This document shows positions 1 to 8,809 of a stretch of DNA of 64,000 nucleotides, piece by piece. Below the pieces are notes generated by a model. It made no database searches. It was given only the letters and a program-made list of their open reading frames with translations, and was not told the origin of the DNA. Position 1 is the stretch's first letter, and each line of letters opens with the position of its first letter. Location: contig SLLG01000056.1 of the NCBI GenBank assembly GCA_007134215.1, forward strand, positions 1 through 64,000. Reading direction: 5' to 3'. The DNA is from Opitutales bacterium. GTDB taxonomy: Bacteria > Verrucomicrobiota > Verrucomicrobiia > Opitutales > Oceanipulchritudinaceae. A program made the position numbers and the translations under genes.

Positions 1-60
1 CGTCCTTGCGATGCGGTTTGCCTTGGCGGAGGCTCTGCGCAAAATCCACCGTTTTCATGA
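1..60 (+). CDS. possible 3' end of an upstream ORF (partial)
   Basis: Frame 1 stays open from the window edge to a TGA at 58-60, which overlaps the ATG at 57 in an ATGA arrangement. The next pair in this operon is coupled in the same way, so a gene ending here is plausible. Only about 19 codons are visible and no family can be recognised. Confidence 0.25.
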   Translation, partial: RPCDAVCLGGGSAQNPPFS

Positions 61-821
61 TGTCCATGACTCCGGAAATCGAGTTTTGCGGTGTGTCGAA
101 GCGGTTCGGCACGGGACCGCTCGTGCTCGACGGGCTCGATCTCAAGGTGGCGCCGGGGGAGTTTATCAGCGTCATCGGCCCGAGCGGATGCGGAAAAACC
201 ACCTTTCTGCGTATCGCCGCCGGACTCAGCCAACCGAGCGGCGGAGAAATCCGATTCGGCACGCGGACCGACGGAGCCCGCCCGGAACTGGCCTTTATCT
301 TCCAGGAAGCGACGCTGCTGCCGTGGCGCACTGTCCTTGGCAACATCGAGTTGCCTCTGCGGCTCCGCGGTGAACGGCGCGCGCGCCGACGAAAAACGGC
401 GGAGCGGCTTGCCGCCGAAGTCGGGCTTGGCGCGGCGGGCGATTTCCATCCCCGCCAGCTCTCCGGCGGCATGAAGATGCGGGTCTCGCTCGCGCGCGCC
501 CTGAGCCTTTCCCCGGATGTCCTCCTCCTCGACGAGCCCTTCGGCGCACTCGACGCGATCACCCGCAACCGGCTCAACGAAGACCTCCTCGCCCTCCACC
601 GGCGCGAGGGCTGGTCGGCGTTTTTTGTGACCCACTCCGTGACCGAGGCCGTGTTTCTCGCCGACCGCATCCTCGTGCTCGCAGCGGAGCCGGCCCGCGT
701 CGAAACCATCATTCCCGTAGACTTGCCGCGCGACCGCACGCTCGCGCTGCGCGAGAGCGACGAATTCCACGACGCCGTGGCCGAAGCGACGCGGCGCATG
801 CACAACATCCTCGCACGATGA
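57..821 (+). CDS. ABC transporter ATP-binding protein (nitrate/sulfonate/pyrimidine type)
   Basis: Cytoplasmic ATPase of an importer, about 254 aa. The Walker A is GPSGCGKTT, the Q-loop follows in FIFQEATLLPW, the signature is LSGGMKMRVSLARAL (SGGM instead of the usual SGGQ), the Walker B is LLLDEPFGALD, and the H-loop is FVTHSV. This order and the 'QEATLLPW' Q-loop are typical of the SsuB/TauB/NrtD and thiamine-precursor ATPases. An earlier in-frame TTG exists at 6, but the ATG at 57 overlaps a possible upstream stop and gives a normal N-terminus. It is coupled to the permease by ATGA. The substrate is set by the third gene, not by this one. Confidence 0.9.
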   Translation: MMSMTPEIEFCGVSKRFGTGPLVLDGLDLKVAPGEFISVIGPSGCGKTTFLRIAAGLSQPSGGEIRFGTRTDGARPELAFIFQEATLLPWRTVLGNIELPLRLRGERRARRRKTAERLAAEVGLGAAGDFHPRQLSGGMKMRVSLARALSLSPDVLLLDEPFGALDAITRNRLNEDLLALHRREGWSAFFVTHSVTEAVFLADRILVLAAEPARVETIIPVDLPRDRTLALRESDEFHDAVAEATRRMHNILAR

Positions 822-1618
822 ATTTCCCGGTCACCTACCGCGAATACATCGCATGGCCACTCATTTTCGGCGCCGGGCTCATTGCCCTGTGGTATGCCGT
901 CAAACACGCCTTTGCCCTGCCCGCCTACACCCTGCCCGCGCCGCACGAGGTGCTCGCGGCCCTGCGGGACGAACGCGGCGTCCTCGCCCGCGCCGCCTTC
1001 GCGACGGCCAAGGGCTCGCTCACCGGCTTCAGCGCCGCCGTCGGGCTCGGCTTCGCCCTGAGCCTTCTCATCGCCGCCTTCCGCATTCTCCGCATCGGAC
1101 TCTACCCTTACGTTATTTTCATGCAGATGGTGCCGATCATCGCGACAGCCGCGATCATTGTGACATGGCTCGACGCCGGACTGCCTTCGGTCGCCGCTAT
1201 CGCCTTTCTAATCGGGTTCTTCCCGGTGGTGGCGAGCACCGTGGCCGGACTTCACTCCGTGCCGACGAAGCAGGTGGAGCTGTTCCGCCTCTACAAAGCG
1301 CGTCCGTGGCAGGAGCTTTTTCTGCTGCGTGTTCCGTCGTCGCTCCCCTACTTCTTCACGGGGGCGAAGATCGCGGCCACCCTCGCCGTCATCGGGTCGG
1401 TCACGGGCGAGATCTTCGCGGGCAGCACGGCGCGCGGGGGCGGACTGGGATTCATGATTCTCATTTACAAATCATCGGTGAACACCCCCGGCATCTTCGC
1501 TGCCACCCTCCTCTGCTGCATTCTTGGATTTCTCTTTGTCGGCACCGTCCTTCTTCTCAAACGTATGCTCCTGCGCAAATGGCACGATTCACTCGACACC
1601 GATTTCAATCCGCTCTGA
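818..1618 (+). CDS. ABC transporter permease (BPD_transp_1 family)
   Basis: Inner-membrane permease, 266 aa, with about six hydrophobic segments. The cytoplasmic EAA-like loop is around residues 155-175 (PTKQVELFRLYKARPWQELFLLRVPSSLP), where the ATPase docks. The start ATG at 818 overlaps the stop of the ATPase gene, and the binding-protein gene follows. Family and length fit the SsuC/TauC/ThiX group that pairs with NMT1/THI5-like binding proteins. Confidence 0.9.
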   Translation: MNFPVTYREYIAWPLIFGAGLIALWYAVKHAFALPAYTLPAPHEVLAALRDERGVLARAAFATAKGSLTGFSAAVGLGFALSLLIAAFRILRIGLYPYVIFMQMVPIIATAAIIVTWLDAGLPSVAAIAFLIGFFPVVASTVAGLHSVPTKQVELFRLYKARPWQELFLLRVPSSLPYFFTGAKIAATLAVIGSVTGEIFAGSTARGGGLGFMILIYKSSVNTPGIFAATLLCCILGFLFVGTVLLLKRMLLRKWHDSLDTDFNPL

Positions 1619-1752
1619 ACGGCACGCCACCAGAGCGACGGTTTCCGGCGACGACCGGAAAGGCGTACCGGCACCGCCGGCTTTCGCGGGCTGAAGCACA
1701 GCGCTCCTGCGACAAAGCGAACCACCCGCGCGCTTATTCTCCATGGTGGTTC

Positions 1753-2739
1753 ATGGCCGCCGTCGCATGCCTCGCCACCCTCGCCGGTTGCGGCAAAGCG
1801 GGCGACGGTCCCGCCGAGCCGACGCCGGACAACCCGTTCCGCGTCGTCCTGCAAACCGACTGGTTCGCCCAGCCAGAGCACGGCGGCTTTTACCAGGCCC
1901 TCGAGAAAGGCTACTACCGCGAAGCGGGGCTCGACGTCGAAATCCTCGAAGGCGGCCCCAACGCCATGTCCGTGCAGAAGGTCCTCAGTCGACGCGCGCA
2001 CTTTGCCATGAACCGGGCCGACACTGTTATGACCTTCGCCAAACGGGATATGCCAGTCGTCATGGTCATGGCCACGCTTCAGCACGATCCGCAAGGCATC
2101 CTCCTGCACGCCGACGATCCCGCGCAAACCGTCGAAGACCTCGACGGGCGACGGGTTATGGCCGTGCCGGGACTAGCGTGGATCGCGTATGTGGAACGCA
2201 AATACGGGATCACACTCGACATCATCCCCCACGACTTCGGGATGGACCGTTTCCTCGCCGACCCCCGCTTCATCCAGCAGTGCCTCGTCACCAACGAGCC
2301 CTACTACATGGAAAAACACGGCGCGGAGGTGCGCGTCCTACGACTCTCCGAAACGGGCTTCAACCCCTATCACGGAATCTACTGCCGCAAGGATTTCGCG
2401 GAGGCACGCCCCGACATCGTTCAGCGTTTTGTCGATGCCTCCATCCGCGGCTGGACCGACTTCATCGAGGGCGACCCCGCCCCCGCCTTCGCCGCCATTG
2501 CCGCGCGCAACCCGAAAATGACACCCGGCTTCATGGCCTACGCCCGCGACCGCCTCGTTGAAGACCGCCTCGTGACCGGCTTTCCCGAACGCGGCGAAGC
2601 CGTCGGCCGCCTCGACCCCGAACGCATGCGCGCGCTGCGCGACGAGTTGCACGCCCTCGGCATTCTTGAGGAGCGGACGCCGCTGGCTTCCTTTTTCACC
2701 GGTGAATTCCTGCGGCGGGATGGAGAGAGGCCGCGGTGA
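1753..2739 (+). CDS. NMT1/THI5-like substrate-binding lipoprotein
   Basis: Periplasmic solute-binding component of the same importer, about 328 aa. The N-terminus has a hydrophobic stretch ending in the lipobox LAGC, so it is probably a lipoprotein. The mature part begins with the NMT1/THI5-type pattern 'DWF..PEHGGFYQALEKGYYREAGLDVEI', which in this superfamily binds thiamine-pyrimidine precursors, sulfonates or nitrate. The ATG at 1753 leaves almost no basic n-region, so the true start could be a non-ATG codon slightly upstream; an ATG at 1579 would overlap the permease and give an over-long leader. thiGHS in the same window makes a thiamine precursor a fair guess, but nothing visible proves it. 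Confidence 0.8.
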   Translation: MAAVACLATLAGCGKAGDGPAEPTPDNPFRVVLQTDWFAQPEHGGFYQALEKGYYREAGLDVEILEGGPNAMSVQKVLSRRAHFAMNRADTVMTFAKRDMPVVMVMATLQHDPQGILLHADDPAQTVEDLDGRRVMAVPGLAWIAYVERKYGITLDIIPHDFGMDRFLADPRFIQQCLVTNEPYYMEKHGAEVRVLRLSETGFNPYHGIYCRKDFAEARPDIVQRFVDASIRGWTDFIEGDPAPAFAAIAARNPKMTPGFMAYARDRLVEDRLVTGFPERGEAVGRLDPERMRALRDELHALGILEERTPLASFFTGEFLRRDGERPR

Positions 2740-2781
2740 AAAAACGACCGCCCGAGCGGATGGGACAGTCACCCGGCCCCC

Positions 2782-4632
2782 TCAATGCACTCGCAGGCGG
2801 AAATTTTTCAAATGCAAATCGCCGCGGCGCATCCAGACGAAAATATTCGGCGTAACGACCCCTTCCACAACTTCGCCGGACACCGCCATTGACGTCCACT
2901 CCTGTCTACGCACCGTGATGCTTGTGTGAACCAACTCTTCGTTGTCGGCGGCAAGTAATTGCATGCCGACAAACCCGTCCGGACTGCGCTCCGCCTCGAT
3001 CTTCGCATCGAAATAGAGCGTCAAGCGCTGCCCGGCCTTAAGGTCCATACCTTCAATACGCTGCATGATGCCACTGAAGGGCCTCACAGCAAGATGCCGC
3101 GAGCCGTCCGCCGCCTCCACGAAACGGACGTCTTCTTCTTTTGCCTGCCATCCGGCAAGACCATCCGCGAAATTTGGATTTTGCAGGTGGGGCGCATACA
3201 CGGGATCCGCGCTGAAGGTGGCATTGACCGTCGCGTCGCGGGCGGGCATCCCAATGCGCGTGGTCGGAGAGCGGGGATCCTCCACACCGTCCACATCCCC
3301 AGTCCAGACGTCAAAAGCCTTCCCTTCCGGAACGTTGGCGAAGATCCATTGGTGGGATTCCTCCGGCACATCGGCACTCCCCTCGCCATGCGCCACGGTC
3401 AACACGTAGTCAACGGCGGGGCGGAAGAGCGCCTCCAACGCGAGGGAATCTTCCGCGGGAACATCAAAGCTCGTGGAGGAAGCGCGGACGTCTTCCACAC
3501 CGGCTGTATCCCCGGACCACCGGTCGAAGACCTTCCCCGGGGGCGGTTCATCGGCTTCGATAGGGATGCCCCGCGAACCCGTGAGATACACGTCCGAGCC
3601 GGATCCGCCGGACACGGTGACCTCCGTCATCTTCCGCTCCTCCGTGCCGCCAAGACCGAAGGGTTGGAGAAGGGTTTGCGTGCCGTCCCCACCTTCCAGC
3701 AAGACCCGCACGTAGTCACCGAGATTCATGGACAAGGGGAGGGACTTGCCGCGATGGATTTCGTGGCCGTGGCTGATCCAAATGACTTGATCTTCGCGGC
3801 ATTCCACCACCAGTTCGATGGCCGTTTCACGGACGTGGATCGCTTCCGGAACAATCACTTGGGCCGTGTCGCGGGAGGGGTTGTGCACGGTATGAAACCG
3901 CCCGCGCTCAAAAGCATCGCGGAAGGTTTCCTCGTTGAGTCCGCCCGGCGGCAGGAGAAAGAGATTAAAGCTCCGCGCGAAATGCTCCATGCGGTGAAAG
4001 TCGTCGTTCCCCATGGCCCAGACAGGCCTGTCCGGCATGAGGACGCCGAGGACCGCGTCGTAAAGACGGCGGTCTTCCGGATAGCGGTCATTCTGATTGA
4101 AGACTTCCATCCCCACAAGATGCGGGAACCTTTCATAAAGATCCACATACCAGTCCACGGTACGGCGGTGACTGTACCGGCCCGGGTGAAACATCACCGC
4201 CAGCCCGCCGCGGCGCCCGATTTCCACCAACGCTTCGGGCTCCGAGCGCTGCGCGGCTTCGCCGTAGTCATTGAAATAGCTGCCGATATGGTGCGGGCGC
4301 GAGATTTCATTGCCAAGAACAGGCAGCATGCCGATGGCGTCCATATCGATACCATACGCGTCCCATGGCCAAGTCGGTTCCTCCGGGTCAATCGTGTCAT
4401 GGTCGGTTAACGAGAAAATCGTGTAGCCCGCGTCCTCGTAAAGATCAACGACCTCCCGGGCCGACAGCGATCCGTCGCTTTCCGTCGTGTGCGTGTGCAA
4501 GTTGGCTTTGTGCGTTTCAACCGTTTTCCAGTCCACGCCCTCATAGGGATTTAGAACCACGCGGGCGTTGGGAAACAAAAACGCCGGCGAAACAAACCAA
4601 ACGGCGAACAGGAGGATATTTTTTCGGGTCAT
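2782..4632 (-). CDS. secreted PHP-domain metallohydrolase-like protein with InlB-type repeats and C-terminal CBM-like domain
   Basis: 616 aa, starting with a signal peptide (residues 1 to about 23). The PHP domain (about 40-300) shows the first metal-binding motif NLHTHTTESDG, then SLTDHDTID, then a GNEIS/H motif, which suggests a CehA/McbA-like phosphoesterase or hydrolase. Two tandem repeats follow at about 350-480 (pattern 'G...F..W.GD..GVEDPR....TRI.MPA.D....A.F'), resembling the bacterial InlB B-repeat fold. The last ~130 aa (PNFADGLAGWQ ... LKNFRLRVH) look like a CBM4/9-type jelly roll. The protein is exported and probably acts on or at an extracellular polymer. It is divergent from the sulfatase maturase, with about 190 bp between starts. 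Confidence 0.75.
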   Translation of the reverse strand: MTRKNILLFAVWFVSPAFLFPNARVVLNPYEGVDWKTVETHKANLHTHTTESDGSLSAREVVDLYEDAGYTIFSLTDHDTIDPEEPTWPWDAYGIDMDAIGMLPVLGNEISRPHHIGSYFNDYGEAAQRSEPEALVEIGRRGGLAVMFHPGRYSHRRTVDWYVDLYERFPHLVGMEVFNQNDRYPEDRRLYDAVLGVLMPDRPVWAMGNDDFHRMEHFARSFNLFLLPPGGLNEETFRDAFERGRFHTVHNPSRDTAQVIVPEAIHVRETAIELVVECREDQVIWISHGHEIHRGKSLPLSMNLGDYVRVLLEGGDGTQTLLQPFGLGGTEERKMTEVTVSGGSGSDVYLTGSRGIPIEADEPPPGKVFDRWSGDTAGVEDVRASSTSFDVPAEDSLALEALFRPAVDYVLTVAHGEGSADVPEESHQWIFANVPEGKAFDVWTGDVDGVEDPRSPTTRIGMPARDATVNATFSADPVYAPHLQNPNFADGLAGWQAKEEDVRFVEAADGSRHLAVRPFSGIMQRIEGMDLKAGQRLTLYFDAKIEAERSPDGFVGMQLLAADNEELVHTSITVRRQEWTSMAVSGEVVEGVVTPNIFVWMRRGDLHLKNFRLRVH

Positions 4633-4820
4633 TGAGAAACAGGGAATGGGGTTCGCTCGCCAACTCTCGCGTGAAACACCGCCACTTTACGCCAATCCAA
4701 CAGAACTGACAACACGGGTTCGCGCCGAAATTATGTGATTTTGCGTCGCCCGTCACCGCAAGGGCGCCGCTCCCGTTTGCCCTTGTCAGGGCGGGGGCGG
4801 ACGGGTGAAACTAGCCGGAA

Positions 4821-6110
4821 ATGACCTCCCCCCCGAGATGGATTGAGGAGACCCCGGCAACGGCGCCGTTTCACATCATGGTGAAACCGATCGGGCCGAA
4901 GTGCAATCTGGACTGCACCTACTGCTTTTACTTGGAAAAGGAAGTTCTGTTCGGAGACGGCGGGAAGTGGAAGATGGACGAGGCACTCCTCGAAACCTAC
5001 GTTCGCCGCTACATCGAGGCGCAGCCGCCGGGGAGCGGGCCCGTCGTTTTCGCGTGGCAGGGCGGCGAGCCCACGCTCTGCGGGGTGGATTTTTTTGAAA
5101 AGGCGGTCCGCTTCCAGAAAAAATACGCGGGCGGGCGGGCCATCGAAAACGCCTTCCAGACCAACGGCACGCTCCTCGACGACGAATGGGGAGCGTTTCT
5201 GAAGCGGGAGGGCTTTCTCGTCGGCATCAGTATCGACGGGCCGGAGAAGGTGCACGACGCCCTTCGTGTGACGCGTAATGGTAAGGGAAGTTTCCGGGAG
5301 GTGATGCGCGGCCTCGACGTGCTCAAGCGGCACCGGGTAGACTTCAATACGCTCACCTGCGTGAACGCGGTCAACGCGAACAAAGGCGCGGAGGTCTACG
5401 ACTTTCTGCGCGACGCCGGTTCGCGCTACATGCAGTTCATCCCCATCATCGAGCGGCTTCCAGACGCCGAGGCGGAGAAGCTCGGCCTCAGCCACGCGGC
5501 ACCGCCGCGCTTTGAGGAAGAAGACGAAAACCTGAAGGCGCCCGTGACGTCGTGGAGCGTCGCGCCCAAGGCTTACGGGCGCTTCATGTGGCAGATTTTC
5601 AAGCGCTGGATCCGGCGCGACGTGGGCACGGTCTACGTGCAGATGTTCGACACGGCACTCGGCAAATGGGCGGGAGTTCCCGGCGGCGTGTGCGTCTACA
5701 ATGATGAATGCGGGCGGGCTCTCGCCCTTGAGCACGACGGCTCGCTCTACTCCTGCGACCACTACGTCTACCCGCGCTACCGCCTCGGCAACATCGCCGA
5801 GAAACCGATGTCGTCGATGGTCGACAGCGCCTTCCAAACGGGCTTCGGCAAAGACAAGTCGCGCCTGCTTCCGCGCTTTTGCCGCGAGTGCGAGTTCCGC
5901 TTCACCTGCAACGGCGGCTGTCCCAAGCACCGTTTTCTCTCCACGCCGGAGGGCGAGCCAGGCCTCAACTACCTGTGCTCGGGCTACCGCTTCATCTTCG
6001 GCAAGATGGATCCCTACATGAAAGCCATGGCGGCCCTGTACAAGGCGGGCCGCGCTCCCGCCGAGGTCATGGACATGATCCGCGAGCGCAAATTGCCCAA
6101 GCCCGCGTGA
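4821..6110 (+). CDS. anaerobic sulfatase-maturating enzyme (radical SAM / SPASM)
   Basis: Converts the active-site Cys or Ser of sulfatases to formylglycine in the cytoplasm before export. It is 429 aa, the usual anSME length. The radical-SAM motif is C28-NLD-C32-TY-C35, with a WQGGEPTLCG glycine-rich segment after it. The C-terminal SPASM region carries the extra cysteines for two auxiliary clusters (CVYNDECG, YSCDHYVYPR, FCRECEFRFTCNGGCPKHR). No sulfatase gene lies in the window, so it must serve substrates encoded elsewhere, as is common in polysaccharide-degrading Verrucomicrobia. The stop overlaps the GTG start of mutY. Confidence 0.93.
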   Translation: MTSPPRWIEETPATAPFHIMVKPIGPKCNLDCTYCFYLEKEVLFGDGGKWKMDEALLETYVRRYIEAQPPGSGPVVFAWQGGEPTLCGVDFFEKAVRFQKKYAGGRAIENAFQTNGTLLDDEWGAFLKREGFLVGISIDGPEKVHDALRVTRNGKGSFREVMRGLDVLKRHRVDFNTLTCVNAVNANKGAEVYDFLRDAGSRYMQFIPIIERLPDAEAEKLGLSHAAPPRFEEEDENLKAPVTSWSVAPKAYGRFMWQIFKRWIRRDVGTVYVQMFDTALGKWAGVPGGVCVYNDECGRALALEHDGSLYSCDHYVYPRYRLGNIAEKPMSSMVDSAFQTGFGKDKSRLLPRFCRECEFRFTCNGGCPKHRFLSTPEGEPGLNYLCSGYRFIFGKMDPYMKAMAALYKAGRAPAEVMDMIRERKLPKPA

Positions 6111-7159
6111 GGAAAAAACCGATACCCGCGGACACCGCGAAGCTCACGGAACTGCGCGGCACCCTGCGCGATTGGTACGCGCGCCACCGGCGCCCGCTGC
6201 CGTGGCGGACGGCACCGTCGCTCTACCGGACGGTCGTCTCGGAATTCATGTGCCAGCAGACGCGTATCGAAACCGTCCTGCCCTACTTTGACCGCTGGAT
6301 GCAGCGATTTCCGGACTTCAACGCACTCGCGCGGGCGGAAGAAGCGGAAGTCCTGCGGGCGTGGGAAGGGCTTGGGTATTACTCCCGCGCGCGCAACCTC
6401 CACCGCCTCGCCAAGGAAATCGCGCCGATGAGCGAACCGCCGCGCACGGCTACCGGATGGCAGAAGCTGCCCGGAATCGGCCCCTACACGGCAGCTGCCG
6501 TAGCGAGCATTGCCTTCGGCGAACCGGTGCCCGTGGTCGACGGCAACGTCGTTCGCGTGCTTGCCCGCGTGCGCGGAGACGACACGGAGTTCCGTTCCAA
6601 CCAAGAGGCGGTCGACGCTTTCCGCCCGCTCGCGGAGGCCTTCCTCGATCCCCGCCATCCCGGCGACCACAACCAGGCGATGATGGAACTCGGCGCTACG
6701 GTCTGCCGCAAAAGCAAGCCCGCCTGCCTCGTCTGCCCCCTGCGGCCCAGCTGCTTGAGCGCCGGAAACCAACCGGAAAAGCGCCCCCGCATCGTGCGCC
6801 GCGCCACCGTCAAGGTCGAGGTCACGCGGCTCTGGATCGAACGCGACGGCCACCTCCTCCTGCACGAGGGCGCACCCAACGGCCGCCGTCTCCGCGCCAT
6901 CTGCGAACTGCCCATGGCGGAGGACATCCCGGGCGCCGGACGCGGCGACCGCCTTCACCGCGGCGTGCGCGCCATCACCCACCACCGTATCACCGAGGAG
7001 ATTTTCCACGCCCGGTTGCCGGATGCCCCAGGCAAGCCTTCCCTGCCCTGCCCGCCGCGCCACGGCCAGTGGCACTGGGTGCCCCTCAACCACATAGAAG
7101 CCGTCACGCTCTCCGGACCGCACCGGAAGTGGATCGAAGCTATCCTCGGGCGCCGGTGA
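6107..7159 (+). CDS. mutY: A/G-specific adenine DNA glycosylase MutY
   Basis: Removes adenine mispaired with 8-oxoguanine. 350 aa. The start is a GTG at 6107 that overlaps the TGA of the maturase gene (GTGA). The catalytic Glu lies in QQTRIETV, the helix-hairpin-helix is LPGIGPYTAAAV, and the catalytic Asp is in VVDGNVVRVLAR. The iron-sulfur motif is exactly C-x6-C-x2-C-x5-C (CRKSKPACLVCPLRPSC). The C-terminal ~110 aa correspond to the 8-oxoG-recognition (MutT-like) domain but are short. All key residues are present. Confidence 0.95.
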   Translation: MRKKPIPADTAKLTELRGTLRDWYARHRRPLPWRTAPSLYRTVVSEFMCQQTRIETVLPYFDRWMQRFPDFNALARAEEAEVLRAWEGLGYYSRARNLHRLAKEIAPMSEPPRTATGWQKLPGIGPYTAAAVASIAFGEPVPVVDGNVVRVLARVRGDDTEFRSNQEAVDAFRPLAEAFLDPRHPGDHNQAMMELGATVCRKSKPACLVCPLRPSCLSAGNQPEKRPRIVRRATVKVEVTRLWIERDGHLLLHEGAPNGRRLRAICELPMAEDIPGAGRGDRLHRGVRAITHHRITEEIFHARLPDAPGKPSLPCPPRHGQWHWVPLNHIEAVTLSGPHRKWIEAILGRR

Positions 7160-7320
7160 GTCACCCGCGGCAACCGGACTGCCGCACGCCGGACCAACGG
7201 CTTCAGCCGTCGCTCGCGAACGCGAACCATCCATCCACCGCAGTCACCGGCTAAAGGCAGCGGTCCCGCACAAACCGCCCACTAAAGGAAGAAACGAACT
7301 TTCCAGGTTCAGAACATAGA

Positions 7321-7479
7321 CGGGCTGATTGATTGCTCGCTCTCAGGGACCTGCCGGAGGTCTCGCGCGCCGACTTCATGAAAGGACGCGTCGGTAAGCT
7401 TTCAGCCCTTGGGGTCCGGGGATGAATCTCCCGGACTACCGAACTTCGGTGCGAAGAGATGCAAGCTACAGGCTACACT
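7321..7479 (-). repeat. structured ~160-bp repeat, copy A (3' end of the M29-type peptidase gene)
   Basis: Closely matches 13491-13651 over its full length, with one small indel near 7380. Four hairpins can be drawn. 7348-7362 pairs GACCT with AGGTC. 7370-7394 pairs CCGAC with GTCGG. 7414-7436 pairs GTCCGGG with CCCGGAC. 7444-7456 pairs CTTCG with CGAAG. The element ends at the TAG stop of the minus-strand gene at 7478, so it lies directly in that gene's 3' untranslated region. It fills about half of the ~320-bp gap after mutY; I see nothing else in 7160-7320. Confidence 0.85.
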
Positions 7480-8650
7480 ACACCGTCGCCGACTCGCTTT
7501 GCGCAATCAGTCCCACCATATACTCGCCGGGCTTGTAGTTGCCCATGATGACGGTCGTCTCGCCGTCGCGGTGCATGCGCACTTCGGGCACCTTGACCTC
7601 CGGGGTCTTGTGCGGCGCGTAGAGCACGTCGTCGTGCGAGGCATGCGCCTTCTCCTTGAAGAGATCCGGGGTCAGCTTCCCGCCGAGGTGGTCGTCGCGC
7701 CCGGTGGCGATGTGGATCGTTCCGAGGATCTTTTCGTCCTGGATATCGCGTCCGCTAAAGGGAAGGACCTGCGTGCCGAAGCCAAGCTCGCCGAGCGCCC
7801 CGACCATTGGATCGTAGGCGAGCTTTTCGTTGTGTTCCTTGATCTTTCCGTAATCGCCGTAGATAAGACGGCTGTGCACGATCCTGCCGTCCTCGACGGT
7901 GAGGAGACCGAGTGTCTCCTCGTCATATTTGAAGGGGAATTGCCCCTCCGCGCCCTCCGGCACATAATAGACTTCTCCGGCCGGCAGGTTGGCGACGTCG
8001 GGCTCACCCGGCGGGCAAAGGCCGTGGCTTTTCTGCGCCTCCTGCCCGTTGGTAAGGAGACGAAGCGTGGTCTTTTTGCCCTCCACGACGAAATCGATCT
8101 CAAACCAGTCGGCGCGCGTGAGGCCAAGGCGGAGTTGCTCGGTGCGCGCGCTGACTTCCTCGTAATCCACGCTCAGGCCCGTTTCGAGAATGATCTGGTT
8201 AAGACCGTGCAGCGTCGCCCCGCGGAAACCGAACTCCCTGGCCTTGGCCGTGAGCGGCGCCGTAGCGGAGAAGGTGGAGACGCAGAGGATAAGGTCGTAA
8301 TTCGGGTAGATATCGCGGTCGAGGCTGAGTTGCCGTCCGTCAGGGGCGTGGCATTCGTCCTCCATGTCGAGATTGCTGCCGCCGGTTTCCTTGTAAGCGT
8401 AGATCTCGCCGCCCACGTAATTCATCTCGTCGAGACCACCGTCCCGCAGGCCCTTGTAGAAGACTTCGTAGCCATAGTTCTGGATGGAAAGGGCGGGGTT
8501 TTCGAGAAAGGCGAAGTCTTTGATCTCCGCGGGATCCGGAAGATCAATGAGAATGCACACGCGTTCGCCGTTGCCCGGGCCAAACGACGTCTCGAGGAGA
8601 CGGCGGAGCGAAAACGGCGGAAACTCGATCTTATTTGCGTCAAATTCCAT
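7478..8650 (-). CDS. M29-type (aminopeptidase T-like) metallopeptidase
   Basis: 390 aa from the ATG at 8650. The C-terminal half has the M29 signatures: NLPAGEVYYVPEG (metal-binding Glu), GALGELGFGTQ (second Glu), DEKILGTIHIATGRDDHLGG (His), and a later HASHDDV (His and Asp). These match the two-metal site of AmpS/AmpT aminopeptidases. The N-terminal half is the less conserved substrate-capping part. No signal peptide is visible, so it should be cytoplasmic. The family match is by motif; exact specificity is unknown. The repeat at 7321-7479 begins at its stop codon. Confidence 0.75.
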   Translation of the reverse strand: MEFDANKIEFPPFSLRRLLETSFGPGNGERVCILIDLPDPAEIKDFAFLENPALSIQNYGYEVFYKGLRDGGLDEMNYVGGEIYAYKETGGSNLDMEDECHAPDGRQLSLDRDIYPNYDLILCVSTFSATAPLTAKAREFGFRGATLHGLNQIILETGLSVDYEEVSARTEQLRLGLTRADWFEIDFVVEGKKTTLRLLTNGQEAQKSHGLCPPGEPDVANLPAGEVYYVPEGAEGQFPFKYDEETLGLLTVEDGRIVHSRLIYGDYGKIKEHNEKLAYDPMVGALGELGFGTQVLPFSGRDIQDEKILGTIHIATGRDDHLGGKLTPDLFKEKAHASHDDVLYAPHKTPEVKVPEVRMHRDGETTVIMGNYKPGEYMVGLIAQSESATV

Positions 8651-8747
8651 GAATGAAAAACTGGAGGTTTGCAGGTTACTTGGAACGAAACCGTAATCAT
8701 TAGACGGATGACGCCGGGGACGCAACCTCAGCATCCAAAATCTATGC

Positions 8748-8780
8748 AAAAAAAACGCCGCCCGGAAAAGGGGCGGCGCT
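8748..8780 (-). terminator. rho-independent terminator of the mscS gene
   Basis: On the minus strand an 8-bp GC stem (GCCGCCCC / GGGCGGCG) is followed directly by a run of about eight T. It sits just past the stop of the MscS-type gene and before the start of the M29-type gene, so the two genes are separate transcription units. Confidence 0.85.
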
Positions 8781-8809
8781 GAAAACGAAAGCATTGAGCG
8801 AAGCGGACT

